Part shown: positions 15,259-22,562 of the stretch, one piece after another
Position numbering within the stretch: the stretch's first letter is position 1
Layout of the letters: each line of letters starts with the position of its first letter
DNA from: Methanobrevibacter sp.
GTDB lineage: Archaea; Methanobacteriota; Methanobacteria; Methanobacteriales; Methanobacteriaceae
Reading direction: 5' to 3'
DNA length: 33,708 nucleotides
NCBI GenBank assembly: GCA_017646885.1
Contig: JAGCLR010000187.1
Coordinates: 1 to 33,708, forward strand
Position numbers and translations under genes: made by a program
The notes under the pieces: model-generated
Told to the model about the DNA's origin: nothing
Database searches by the model: none
What the model saw: the letters and a program-made list of their open reading frames with translations, nothing else

Positions 15259-15913
15259 GACAAAGCACAGGTTCTATGTTATTGAGGATACAAGTATTCC
15301 AGAAACAGAAGTTGATCTTAATATTAGTTCTGATATGTACTTCAAGGATTATTATAAAAATTCTGACGCAGAAATCACAGATATTAGCCAGGATGGGTGG
15401 CTTAACCTTAATACTGGAAAATATTCATTTGATTTTCCATGTGACGTAAATGAACGAAATATTACCGTTCTTAGACACACATATGAAAAACTTGCTTATA
15501 TTGTTTTTTGTTTAGTTTATTATTCTTACACAAGAGAAGAGATTGATATTATCACACAAGACATAATTAAAGACTTTAATGAGAAAGATTATGTTCCGGG
15601 TTTTCAAGGTTTTACATTTAATAAAATTAAAGAAGTTCAGATTGGAACATCTCACTTTTATGTTCCACTTGATTACAAGGACGAAGAATCTGTATACGAT
15701 TGTTCACATAAATTTAACGAATACTGTTTTACCCAGCATTATAAAGAATATGATCTTAATCTAGCCGATATTGCAGTTATGAATAGGTACACGCTTATCA
15801 TTGATGATATGAAGGAAAGTTATTTCAGAAGACTGCTAGACGATAATATCGTAAATAAAAATAATAAAAGAATTATTTGTTTTTCCAATCTTAATGATGT
15901 GGAGGTAATTTAA
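15251..15913 (+). CDS. Hypothetical protein, 220 aa, coupled to the radical SAM gene
   Basis: It starts at ATG 15251 after AAGGAGG and overlaps the end of the radical SAM gene, so the two are probably co-translated. The protein is acidic and alpha/beta; a hydrophobic A-Y-I-V-F-C-L-V-Y-Y-S segment near residue 82 is too short to be a confident membrane helix. No catalytic motif is recognised. A substrate protein or partner for the radical SAM enzyme is possible from its position, but there is no precursor-peptide-like leader or core. Unknown function. Confidence 0.7.
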   Translation: MCKTKHRFYVIEDTSIPETEVDLNISSDMYFKDYYKNSDAEITDISQDGWLNLNTGKYSFDFPCDVNERNITVLRHTYEKLAYIVFCLVYYSYTREEIDIITQDIIKDFNEKDYVPGFQGFTFNKIKEVQIGTSHFYVPLDYKDEESVYDCSHKFNEYCFTQHYKEYDLNLADIAVMNRYTLIIDDMKESYFRRLLDDNIVNKNNKRIICFSNLNDVEVI

Positions 15914-15915
15914 TT

Positions 15916-16416
15916 ATGTTCACAATCAGAAGCGGTGTGTTTGAAACGAATTCCAGTTCTTCCCATTCTATTTGTATTAGAAATAGCAATAATAATATTT
16001 CCATTGACAAAGACTATATTCTTGAAAACTATGTAAATGGAAAAGGGATTTGGAAGATTGAGGATCTTGATATTACATATGGAAGATCCCCGTTTAGATA
16101 TCTTTCTAAGTTTAGTGAAAAAGTCTTGTATGCACTTGCTAATAATATTTCCGGGGTGGAGGATATTGTTAAAAAATATATTCCTGAATGCAAAGGATTT
16201 GAATATGATGATAAGTGCTTTGGATATGTGGATGACAGAATTGTAGAACCATTTCTTAAAAAGAATAATATTACTCTTGAAGAATTTCTTACGCAGGAGA
16301 AATATTTTGTCATTTGTGACGGTGATGAATATTACATTTTTGCAGATATGATTAGATCCGGTCTTATTTCAAGTGATGTTGCTCACGATTATACAGAGGA
16401 TGATCTTGAAGACTGA
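15916..16416 (+). CDS. Conserved phage protein with TNSSSSHS motif, 166 aa
   Basis: The N-terminal R-S-G-V-F-E-T-N-S-S-S-S-H-S-I block at 5-19 is a hallmark of a protein family found in many phages and prophages; I know of no function for it. The rest is alpha/beta with an acidic C-terminus (D-Y-T-E-D-D-L-E-D). The ATG at 15916 follows GGAGG (15901-15905) and directly succeeds the previous stop. It is part of the P7 unit. Confidence 0.75.
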   Translation: MFTIRSGVFETNSSSSHSICIRNSNNNISIDKDYILENYVNGKGIWKIEDLDITYGRSPFRYLSKFSEKVLYALANNISGVEDIVKKYIPECKGFEYDDKCFGYVDDRIVEPFLKKNNITLEEFLTQEKYFVICDGDEYYIFADMIRSGLISSDVAHDYTEDDLED

Positions 16417-16502
16417 CGCAGAAAATAAAAACAATTATAATGAAAATAAGTAACTTTTGAACACTTTATCTTGTAAAATTTGAAAAGAAGGACTTGATTC
16501 AA

Positions 16503-16799
16503 ATGAACAAAGAAAAGGTTCAAGAGTTATTCACCAGATTTTCAGGACAGCAAGATTTAACCCCATTTAACGCAATGTTAGATTCTTCAATAGATTTAGT
16601 TATAAGTAAATTAAAAGACCCTATATATGAAACTAAGCCAGAACTTGATTACTATGCTGCTTCAATAGCAAATTTTGTTTATCAAACAATGGTTGTAACG
16701 TATGATAGAAAAAGGGTTTATGAAGCTGCTAAATTACTGAGGAATGCATATGATGAAAGATGTAAACAATTCTTCTGGAAAGGGGAGGATACACCGTGA
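16503..16799 (+). CDS. Hypothetical phage protein, 98 aa
   Basis: The ATG at 16503 is preceded by AGAAGGA (16486-16492); a TTG at 16494 abuts that site and was rejected. The protein is helical, with D-Y-Y-A-A-S-I-A-N-F-V-Y and a tail of K-L-L-R-N-A-Y-D-E-R, patterns recurrent in a small family beside Firmicutes phage tail or packaging genes, without a known function. It is followed by a DUF551-like gene overlapping its stop (GTGA). The 86-base gap before it shows no consensus promoter. Confidence 0.65.
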   Translation: MNKEKVQELFTRFSGQQDLTPFNAMLDSSIDLVISKLKDPIYETKPELDYYAASIANFVYQTMVVTYDRKRVYEAAKLLRNAYDERCKQFFWKGEDTP

Positions 16800-17047
16800 A
16801 TTGGATCTCATTAGGAGAAAAACTACCGGAGGATAACCAACTTGTGAATATCTGTTTTAGGGATGAATATAGCGAAAGATATTATACGGCCAGATACCAC
16901 AAGTTTTGTAATTGTTTTCAGTTTTGGATAAGCGATATGAAATTTACATTTGAATCTCAGCAGATAGCTTTTTGGAAACCTTTAGAAAGTCTTGATGAAG
17001 AATACGAGCGCACAAGAAAAGAGCATAAGGCGGTTAAGAATTTTTAA
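16796..17047 (+). CDS. DUF551-like small protein, 83 aa
   Basis: The GTG start at 16796 overlaps the previous stop. The sequence opens with N-W-I-S-L-G-E-K-L-P-E-D, the DUF551 signature (W-I-S-x-x-D-x-L-P-E), continues with beta strands, and ends F-W-K-P-L-E-S, matching the W-x-P-L-P motif of the family. DUF551 domains are common in phages and prophages of Firmicutes and Proteobacteria. The function is unknown. The protein at 21388 carries a related signature. Confidence 0.75.
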   Translation: MNWISLGEKLPEDNQLVNICFRDEYSERYYTARYHKFCNCFQFWISDMKFTFESQQIAFWKPLESLDEEYERTRKEHKAVKNF

Positions 17048-17062
17048 TTGGAGGATATAAAA

Positions 17063-17776
17063 ATGACTGAAAAAGAAGCATTATATTTTTTAAAAGGAGA
17101 ATTAAAACTCGCACAAAAAGTTGCTTATTTAATTCCTGAAACAGAGAGATCAAATCATTCAGATCATATTGATGCACTTATTTATGCAATTAAAGCTATT
17201 GAAAGATACAGAACAGAACAATATGAAAATGAGGAACTACTAAAAGAATTAAATAAGTTTACAAAAAGAGAACATAAGGCTGAAGAAGTTTTTATCTTTG
17301 ATGTAATTCTTTGCAATAATGATGTAGATCGTGATGGAGATATGTTCTGTGACTCCGCCATTTATGAACTTGCAAATAAGTACAAAGGCGTCACCGGTAT
17401 TTTCAATACAAAACAACCATATATTTCAGCACGAATTTTTAAAACAGAAGTAATTGAAGATCCAGAAAGAATAACAGAAACAGGCAATGTTTTTAAAGAA
17501 GTAAAAGCATATGCATACATGGTAAGAAGTGCGTCTAATTTTGACTTCATTAAAGATATTGAGGCCGGAATTAAAAAAGAGGTTTCTATTAGTTGTTCTG
17601 CAAGAAAAAAGGTTTGTTCTATTTGTGGAAGAGATATGCTTCATGATAGGTGCGTCCACATTAAGAATGATGATTACGAAGGAGAAACTTGCAGAGGGAT
17701 TCTCACTGATATACAAGATGTTTATGAATGGTCTTTTGTATCTCCTCCAGTTGTTTCTAATTCAATTAAATATTGA
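17063..17776 (+). CDS. Prohead-protease-like domain with altered catalytic region plus zinc cluster, 237 aa
   Basis: The ATG at 17063 lies 8 bases after GGAGG (17050-17054). Residues 1-57 form a helical domain (A-L-I-Y-A-I-K-A-I-E) seen in other phage proteins. From 73 on, the order V-I-L-C-N-N-D-V-D-R-D-G, T-G-I-F-N-T-K, K-K-E-V-S-I-S-C-S and E-W-S-F-V-S-P-P matches a Firmicutes family resembling phage head-maturation proteases. The usual catalytic His of the D-H-E-W block is not present. Cys185, Cys188, Cys197 and His199 form a probable zinc site. Catalytic competence is therefore doubtful. Confidence 0.6.
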   Translation: MTEKEALYFLKGELKLAQKVAYLIPETERSNHSDHIDALIYAIKAIERYRTEQYENEELLKELNKFTKREHKAEEVFIFDVILCNNDVDRDGDMFCDSAIYELANKYKGVTGIFNTKQPYISARIFKTEVIEDPERITETGNVFKEVKAYAYMVRSASNFDFIKDIEAGIKKEVSISCSARKKVCSICGRDMLHDRCVHIKNDDYEGETCRGILTDIQDVYEWSFVSPPVVSNSIKY

Positions 17777-17793
17777 TAGGACGGTAACTTAAA

Positions 17794-18291
17794 ATGCTAA
17801 TTATTTTACAATGTAAATATCCAATAGGTAAATATGAGGAAGATGCTATTCTTTTAAGGTTAGAGAAACAGCTTGATATTGGTAATTTGCTACTAATCCC
17901 TGAATGTTTATATGTTCAAGACATTATAATGGATAAAGGTGATAATTCAATTAAATTTGAAACAAAACAGGAAAAGTCACAAACCGTTGGGGAGTTCTTT
18001 TTAGAAATGACAAAAGAATCTAACCGCAGAATAACTGTTCATGTAAGAAAAAGATTAGACGAACATAATTATAGGAATCTACTTTCAATCACAGTTTCTA
18101 ATTTTGCAAGAGGATCATACGCACAAATAGATGATTTTAATGATTATGTAAAAATGCTTAGAAATTATGAAAAACAAGTAACTGGACAAGAGATAGCAAC
18201 TTTATCACTTTTATGGGATGTCGAAGTTAAATATAAAGATAAATGCTATAGGGATGACCTAAGTCGTTATGAATATAACATTGTTGTATAA
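17794..18291 (+). CDS. Hypothetical protein, 165 aa
   Basis: The ATG at 17794 has only a weak ribosome binding site (AGGACGG), so translation may depend on coupling to the upstream gene. The protein is alpha/beta. It includes R-I-T-V-H-V-R-K-R-L, an L-S-I-T-V-S-N-F-A-R strand and an L-S-L-L-W-D-V-E-V segment near the end. No known motif is recognised. It is the last gene of the P7 unit, ending 8 bases before the hairpin region of the next terminator. Unknown function. Confidence 0.65.
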   Translation: MLIILQCKYPIGKYEEDAILLRLEKQLDIGNLLLIPECLYVQDIIMDKGDNSIKFETKQEKSQTVGEFFLEMTKESNRRITVHVRKRLDEHNYRNLLSITVSNFARGSYAQIDDFNDYVKMLRNYEKQVTGQEIATLSLLWDVEVKYKDKCYRDDLSRYEYNIVV

Positions 18292-18297
18292 TATATA

Positions 18298-18335
18298 CAA
18301 AAACTCCTGCAAATATTTGTGGGAGTTTTTATTAT
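18298..18335 (+). terminator. Intrinsic terminator
   Basis: A stem of about 13 bp with G-U pairs (AAACTCCTGCAAA at 18301-18313 with TTTGTGGGAGTTT at 18316-18328) is followed by TTATTATTTTT. It is preceded by ATATACAAAAA at 18293-18303. Confidence 0.8.
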
Positions 18336-18353
18336 TTTTATTGCAAAAACCTC

Positions 18354-18382
18354 TTGACTTTTTCATTAAAATATGTTATACT
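18354..18382 (+). promoter_or_regulatory. Promoter P8, sigma70/sigmaA type
   Basis: TTGACT at 18354-18359, a 17-base spacer and TATACT at 18377-18382, with an upstream TGT. It drives the frameshifted mini-gene at 18444 and the gene at 18559. Confidence 0.85.
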
Positions 18383-18443
18383 ATACTTGTAACAGCAAAA
18401 CAAACCCAAACTAAATAAGATTATTTCTGTGGAGGTATGAACA

Positions 18444-18555
18444 ATGGGGAAGTTCTGTCGAAATTCTTGAAACCATTGTAAAAAAGTTCGGTGGTTGGTT
18501 GGATGAAAATGACTGTGATGATATTCCATACCGCTATGTTGAAAAGGAGGATTAA
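18444..18555 (+). pseudogene. Frameshifted mini-gene of about 36 aa
   Basis: GGAGG (18431-18435) is 8 bases before ATG 18444, but the frame from that ATG stops after eight codons. A shift into the next frame within the run GGGG (18446-18449) opens a reading frame to TAA 18553-18555 that reads like a real small protein: S-S-V-E-I-L-E-T-I-V-K-K-F-G-G-W, then L-D-E-N-D-C-D-D-I-P-Y. It ends beside the ribosome binding site of the next gene. The options are a homopolymer sequencing error, a true mutation or a programmed +1 frameshift. Confidence 0.5.
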
Positions 18556-18558
18556 CAA

Positions 18559-19224
18559 ATGCAGTATTACAAAACAGAATATAGTAATGTTCTTGAAAGA
18601 TTTGATATGATGGAAGAGCTTAGAAATAAGCTTTCCCATGAACTCAATCTTCTCAAACTTCAAAAATTACAAAATGACATTCTTTACATCAACGCAAAAA
18701 GAAAGTTATATGGAAAAAATGTTTTCGGAATTATGAATATGGATGAAATGTGTCATAAAGCGAGTAAGTATCTTACTATGTTGAAGAACAAAGAAATTCG
18801 TAAAAATGCTAAATGCGAAGAGAGAAGCTTTTATGATGTTCTTGTGGCGTCTATTCAGAACGGAACAGGAATTAAGGTAAAATCCATTGATACTATTATT
18901 TTTTATAATTATGACTCTGTGTTTGAAATTGATTTAACAGATGCCGAATATAATTTGAACCTTAGAATTAGTATTCCTAATATTAAGAATCCAAAGTTCT
19001 TCCCAACAATTAGTGATACACTTAAAGAAGAAGATGTGCGGGAAATTCTTTATGAACTTGATCTTAGATTGAGTTATATCAAGGAAAAAACACAATACAG
19101 TACATCACTTGAAACTATTGTTAGTTATCCGACTGCAAGGGATACGAACGGTTACATTGAAGATCCAGAGAAGTTTAAAGAATATTTGAATCAGTTTGCA
19201 AGTGGTTTGAAAAGTAATCGGTAA
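18559..19224 (+). CDS. Hypothetical protein, 221 aa
   Basis: The ATG at 18559 follows AAGGAGG (18544-18550). The N-terminal 60 residues are a predicted helix with a coiled-coil pattern (E-L-N-L-L-K-L-Q-K-L). The rest is alpha/beta, with an F-E-I-D-L-T-D-A-E strand and an S-Y-P-T-A-R-D-T-N-G segment. No catalytic motif is recognised. It is the second and last gene of the P8 unit, closed by the terminator at 19234. Confidence 0.7.
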   Translation: MQYYKTEYSNVLERFDMMEELRNKLSHELNLLKLQKLQNDILYINAKRKLYGKNVFGIMNMDEMCHKASKYLTMLKNKEIRKNAKCEERSFYDVLVASIQNGTGIKVKSIDTIIFYNYDSVFEIDLTDAEYNLNLRISIPNIKNPKFFPTISDTLKEEDVREILYELDLRLSYIKEKTQYSTSLETIVSYPTARDTNGYIEDPEKFKEYLNQFASGLKSNR

Positions 19225-19233
19225 ATATATACA

Positions 19234-19266
19234 AAAATCCGGTAAATAATCACCGGATTTTTTATT
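19234..19266 (+). terminator. Intrinsic terminator
   Basis: An AAATCCGGT/ACCGGATTT stem (about 19235-19243 and 19252-19260) with an 8-base loop is followed by a U tract (TTTTTATTT). It is preceded by ATATACAAAAA at 19227-19237. Confidence 0.8.
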
Positions 19267-19285
19267 TCAAATTTCAAAAAACCTC

Positions 19286-19314
19286 TTGACAAATATTCAA
19301 AAATATGTTATACT
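19286..19314 (+). promoter_or_regulatory. Promoter P9, sigma70/sigmaA type
   Basis: TTGACA at 19286-19291, a 17-base spacer and TATACT at 19309-19314, with an upstream TGT. It drives the run of small genes beginning at 19364. Confidence 0.85.
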
Positions 19315-19363
19315 ATACTTGTAAACAACTTAAACACGTCAAATATTCAAGGAGGTACAAGAG

Positions 19364-19798
19364 ATGAAAAAGGTTATCATTTATAAGTGGAACAAAATGA
19401 ACCAGATCAAAGTTCACAAAGTTGAAGATGTAAATGAATATCGAAAAGTAATGAATATTCTTTACGAACAGGATAAGGAATATTTTCTTATTGGAGAGAT
19501 TGACTTGGAAAAAGAATTATCCTATTTACAAGTTGTGTCCTTCTTCAACAAAGTGTTAGAGATCTGTTATCCGCAGTGTCCGGTTTGTCTTTGTGGAGAA
19601 CTTAAACCTATTGCTACTAAGCATTTCGAATGCACTATTAAGATGAGGAATAGCCTGTTTGTTGATTCCTACATTATCAATCTTACAAATGAATTCTATA
19701 ATATGTTGGAACTCTTTTTTAAGGATTGTGGGTTTAAAATTAAAGATTACAATAACACAAGAAATACCTTCTGGTACGAAATGGAGGAGGTTAAATGA
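19364..19798 (+). CDS. Hypothetical protein, 144 aa
   Basis: First gene after P9; ATG 19364 follows AAGGAGG. It starts M-K-K-V-I-I-Y-K-W and has a V-V-S-F-F-N-K-V-L-E-I-C segment followed by Y-P-Q-C-P-V-C-L-C-G (four cysteines within 11 residues), which could bind a metal. The C-terminal part is helical. No family recognised. Its stop at 19798 is adjacent to the next start at 19800, which uses a ribosome binding site inside this gene's 3' end. Confidence 0.65.
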   Translation: MKKVIIYKWNKMNQIKVHKVEDVNEYRKVMNILYEQDKEYFLIGEIDLEKELSYLQVVSFFNKVLEICYPQCPVCLCGELKPIATKHFECTIKMRNSLFVDSYIINLTNEFYNMLELFFKDCGFKIKDYNNTRNTFWYEMEEVK

Positions 19799-19799
19799 T

Positions 19800-20114
19800 A
19801 TGGAAGGTAATAAAGTTCAATTCTATATTGGTACAAATAGACAAACCACCGTTGTTCCCAATGGATTCGAAAGATTCTTTAGCGGAATTCGATTTGATAC
19901 ATACTCTCAGTTCAAAAAGGCAAAAGATATGATGATAGAGTGTGTTGAATTATTTGAATCTGGAATTCTGTTCAAGGATTCAAATAAAATAAAGAAAAGT
20001 AACGATATCAAAACAGAACTAGAGTTATATATCATTGAAGTTGATCCTATGAGATACTATGGATATGTTGATGAATATCCTATTGAAATGGATATTGAAG
20101 ATTATGTTTATTGA
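19800..20114 (+). CDS. Hypothetical protein, 104 aa
   Basis: The start at 19800 is supported by GGAGGAGG (19783-19790), 9 bases upstream. The protein begins M-E-G-N-K-V-Q-F-Y-I-G-T and ends in an acidic tail (E-M-D-I-E-D-Y-V-Y). A G-F-E-R-F-F-S-G-I-R-F patch near residue 25 is the only notable motif. It is followed by a 75-base gap that contains an imperfect direct repeat, described in the findings. Unknown function. Confidence 0.65.
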   Translation: MEGNKVQFYIGTNRQTTVVPNGFERFFSGIRFDTYSQFKKAKDMMIECVELFESGILFKDSNKIKKSNDIKTELELYIIEVDPMRYYGYVDEYPIEMDIEDYVY

Positions 20115-20189
20115 ATACTAACTGCAATAAAATGTTGTGAGCTAATGACTGTAATAAATTGTTTATAAAAGAATAAGGAGGAAACATAA

Positions 20190-20996
20190 ATGCCAAATCA
20201 TGTAATGAATAAAGTTCAGTTTATTGGAGACCAGAAAAGAATCGATGAGATCTTGGAAGCTATTAAGGTAGATGATATTGGAATTGGAAGTCTTGACTTT
20301 AATAAAGTAATTCCTATGCCGGAATGTCTTAATGTTGAATCCGGTAGTAGAACAGATGAAGCTATTTCACATTATATGTCCTTGATTAGCCCATATGGTC
20401 ATTGTATTTGGAATATTCCACAAGCTGAATTTGAATTTGGAATTAAGATTCCGGAGATTACAGTTAGTCAGTATCAAGATCTATGGAATGATATCTGTAA
20501 AGAAAGACATACTATTTTTCTAAAAAATAGTCTTCCATTCCACCAACTTAAAAAAGACCTAGTTCTTGACGGTGAAAAGTATGTAAATAATTTTAAACAA
20601 TATCAACATACAACTTGGTATGGATGGAGTTGTGAGCACTGGGGAACAAAATGGAATAGTTATGGGTATAAAGAGGATTGCCCTAAGTTTGAAAATAATA
20701 TTATTTATTTTGAAACAGCTTGGAATCCACCTAAACCTGTTATTGATAAACTTGCAAAGATGTTCCCCGATGTAACTATTGAACACTCATGGGCGGATGA
20801 AGATTCTGGATATAATACTGGTAAAACAACATATACCAAGGGAAAGAAAATCAACTTTGCAATCAAGGACAACACTAAAGAATCTTATGAATTGTATGCA
20901 AAACTCTGGAATGAGGATCTTGAACATAATGGATATCGACTTACAGAGGATGGTAAAACCTATAAATATCATGAAGAATTGGATAAGAGGTGGTAA
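20190..20996 (+). CDS. Api92-like ferredoxin-fold protein (DUF1281/YubB family), 268 aa
   Basis: The N-terminal M-P-N-H-V-M-N-K-V-Q-F-I-G is the family signature. Further matches are the G-T-K-W-N-S-Y motif, F-E-T-A-W-N-P-P-K-P-V-I, and S-W-A-D-E-D-S-G-Y-N-T-G, which together identify the Api92-like/DUF1281 group. These proteins occur in phages, plasmids and prophages; the domain is ferredoxin-like in fold and the function is unknown. The ATG at 20190 follows AAGGAGG. It leads a chain of overlapping small genes to 22549. Confidence 0.85.
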   Translation: MPNHVMNKVQFIGDQKRIDEILEAIKVDDIGIGSLDFNKVIPMPECLNVESGSRTDEAISHYMSLISPYGHCIWNIPQAEFEFGIKIPEITVSQYQDLWNDICKERHTIFLKNSLPFHQLKKDLVLDGEKYVNNFKQYQHTTWYGWSCEHWGTKWNSYGYKEDCPKFENNIIYFETAWNPPKPVIDKLAKMFPDVTIEHSWADEDSGYNTGKTTYTKGKKINFAIKDNTKESYELYAKLWNEDLEHNGYRLTEDGKTYKYHEELDKRW

Positions 20997-20998
20997 TT

Positions 20999-21193
20999 AT
21001 GAAGGTTTCGACTTTAATTATAAAACTTACAGAATATCTTTCCTGGAAAGGTGACAACAATGATATTATTCTTTCGATTAAAGATAGGCACGGTGGTTAT
21101 ATTTTTAGTAACGGTGATATCGACATTGTTGATTATCTTGATGGAACAGTAGGTTTATATGCACATGAGGAGAAAGTTGATGAAAAATCGTGA
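20999..21193 (+). CDS. Small hypothetical protein, 64 aa
   Basis: The ATG at 20999 follows AAGAGG near the end of the previous gene. The protein is short and alternates charged and beta-forming residues (I-I-L-S-I-K-D-R-H-G-G-Y-I-F-S-N-G-D-I). No cysteines and no membrane segments. Its 3' end overlaps the start of the next gene by 14 bases, a sign of translational coupling. Unknown function. Confidence 0.6.
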   Translation: MKVSTLIIKLTEYLSWKGDNNDIILSIKDRHGGYIFSNGDIDIVDYLDGTVGLYAHEEKVDEKS

Positions 21194-21395
21194 ATTGTTT
21201 TTAACGATGTCCGCATATGACTTACTTATAAAGATGAATGAAAATCTTAGAAAGGATAATTTCATTTCAAGAGATGGATGTTGCGTCTTAAATTGTTTTT
21301 TACGAGAAGATGTTGTAAGTAAACGATGTAAAGAATATGATCACTGCCAAAAATGCATTCAACAGTTTTTACAGGAGGATAATTCCAATGGATAA
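21180..21395 (+). CDS. Small Cys-rich phage protein, 71 aa
   Basis: GAGGAG (21167-21172) is 7 bases before ATG 21180, inside the previous gene. The N-terminus (M-K-N-R-E-L-F-L-T-M-S-A-Y-D-L-L) and the C-terminal C-x4-C...C-x2-C set (with K-C-I-Q-Q-F-L) match a small zinc-binding family common in Firmicutes phages. Role unknown; the cysteines could chelate zinc. Its end overlaps the next start by 8 bases. Confidence 0.7.
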   Translation: MKNRELFLTMSAYDLLIKMNENLRKDNFISRDGCCVLNCFLREDVVSKRCKEYDHCQKCIQQFLQEDNSNG

Positions 21396-21651
21396 TGTTT
21401 GTAACAATGAATGGATTCCAATAAAAGACAAAAGACCCATTCAGCATAAAGCAATAGAAGCTATCTGTCTTGATCAAACTCAAGCAGCATTCTATGGTAA
21501 GTATTGGATCATCAAAATAGTTCTTCTGAATGATGATGGTAACTTTGTAGATGAACATAATGTTGTTCACAATGTTCTTTATTGGCGTTATGTTGAGGAT
21601 CTTCCTATAGATGTTCCTCCAATGTTTACAGGGTGGTGGCCTTTCTTATGA
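21388..21651 (+). CDS. DUF551-related protein, 87 aa
   Basis: The start is ATG 21388, with GGAGG (21374-21378) upstream inside the previous gene. The segment E-W-I-P-I-K-D-K-R-P near the N-terminus resembles the DUF551 W-I-x-x-x-D-x-x-P signature. The C-terminal V-L-Y-W-R-Y-V and P-M-F-T-G-W-W-P-F add a Trp-rich end. Family assignment is tentative. Function unknown. Confidence 0.6.
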   Translation: MDNVCNNEWIPIKDKRPIQHKAIEAICLDQTQAAFYGKYWIIKIVLLNDDGNFVDEHNVVHNVLYWRYVEDLPIDVPPMFTGWWPFL

Positions 21652-21974
21652 TTATTGAATGTGGAAAAGAAGATTACAGAAATCTTGTAGCAGATGTAGA
21701 TTTCCTTGATGTAATTCGTGAAAAGATTTCGTTTGAATTTGCAACTGAATTACAAAAATGGTTTGACGAAGCCGACTATGAAAAGGGTCAGCTTGATGAA
21801 GAGGTCAGAGAACTATTAGCAGATAACGATTATTATGTAACAAGGCTTGAAGAAATTTATACCTTAGTGAGAGGACTAATAGTAGATCTTACAAATAATG
21901 CAACAATTAAAAAAGAATCTAAACAGGCAACTCTTAAAATCTTAGAGGAAATTCAAACATTGTCTGATATCTAA
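21648..21974 (+). CDS. Hypothetical helical protein, 108 aa
   Basis: The start ATG 21648 overlaps the previous stop (ATGA). The sequence is almost entirely acidic helices (F-A-T-E-L-Q-K-W-F-D-E, then E-V-R-E-L-L-A-D-N) and ends in a coiled-coil-like segment. No motif recognised. It is followed closely by the gene at 21984 with its own strong site. Unknown function. Confidence 0.6.
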   Translation: MIIECGKEDYRNLVADVDFLDVIREKISFEFATELQKWFDEADYEKGQLDEEVRELLADNDYYVTRLEEIYTLVRGLIVDLTNNATIKKESKQATLKILEEIQTLSDI

Positions 21975-21983
21975 GGAGGATTT

Positions 21984-22376
21984 ATGGAAATTTTAATTAA
22001 CAAACAAATTGACAAACAGAAGCTTTTAGATAAGGTTCTAAACAGCTCTGAAACAATTCATATAGTTACAAATAAAATAAAAACATATATTGATGAGATT
22101 GTTGAAAAAGTAGCAGAAAGAACAGGGCTTAAAGATAAAAATCTTATTCGCTTATATGCTCTTCTTGTTCTAGTAAAAGGAGAAAATGTAACTCTTGAAG
22201 ATATTCATGATGCATGGTCTATGGATATGAATTTTAAAGATATCACGCCTCCATTCTGCTATGGACATGAACATAGAAGCATTGTTCCATTTGATCAACT
22301 CAGCAAGGAAACTCAGAACAAAGATAAAGAATATCTCGATGCACTTATTTCAATCGCAAAGGAGATTAAGCAGTGA
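21984..22376 (+). CDS. Protein with RyR-like/DUF7701-type HDAWS motif, 130 aa
   Basis: The ATG at 21984 follows AAGGAGG. Residues from about 76 carry I-H-D-A-W-S followed by H-R-S-I-V-P-F-D-Q-L-S-K-E-T-Q, a motif of small phage domains (H-D-A-W-S...H-x-S...P-F-x-x-L-S-x-E-x-Q...D-x-x-Y). The N-terminal half is helical. The function is unknown. The next gene, at 22373, overlaps its stop. Confidence 0.65.
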   Translation: MEILINKQIDKQKLLDKVLNSSETIHIVTNKIKTYIDEIVEKVAERTGLKDKNLIRLYALLVLVKGENVTLEDIHDAWSMDMNFKDITPPFCYGHEHRSIVPFDQLSKETQNKDKEYLDALISIAKEIKQ

Positions 22377-22549
22377 AATATCTTGTAAAAGGTTCAATTA
22401 CATTTTCAGTTGAAGCAGATACAGAAAGTGAAGCCGAAGAAGAAGCAATGCGCAAAATGGAAGAAATGTTGTTTACAGAGTTTAACCTCATGTGGGATCA
22501 GGTTAGCACAGAGGTTATTCAAAAAATAGACAACGACGAAAACAAATAA
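22373..22549 (+). CDS. Small acidic protein, 58 aa
   Basis: A GTG at 22373 overlaps the preceding stop (GTGA), with GGAG at 22361-22364. The sequence starts as a beta strand (Y-L-V-K-G-S-I-T-F-S-V-E-A) and continues as a Glu-rich helix (E-S-E-A-E-E-E-A-M-R-K-M-E-E-M), the pattern of a small phage domain. It closes this transcription unit. A candidate weak promoter (TAGACA at 22527, TTTAAT at 22550) lies in its 3' end. Confidence 0.65.
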   Translation: MKYLVKGSITFSVEADTESEAEEEAMRKMEEMLFTEFNLMWDQVSTEVIQKIDNDENK

Positions 22550-22555
22550 TTTAAT
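22527..22555 (+). promoter_or_regulatory. Candidate weak promoter before the 22634 gene
   Basis: TAGACA at 22527-22532 and TTTAAT at 22550-22555 are separated by 17 bases, each one mismatch from consensus, with AATAGTAA downstream as at other promoters here. There is no TGT before the -10. The predicted transcript would begin at about 22562, right at the hairpin. Tentative. Confidence 0.35.
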
Positions 22556-22562
22556 AATAGTA

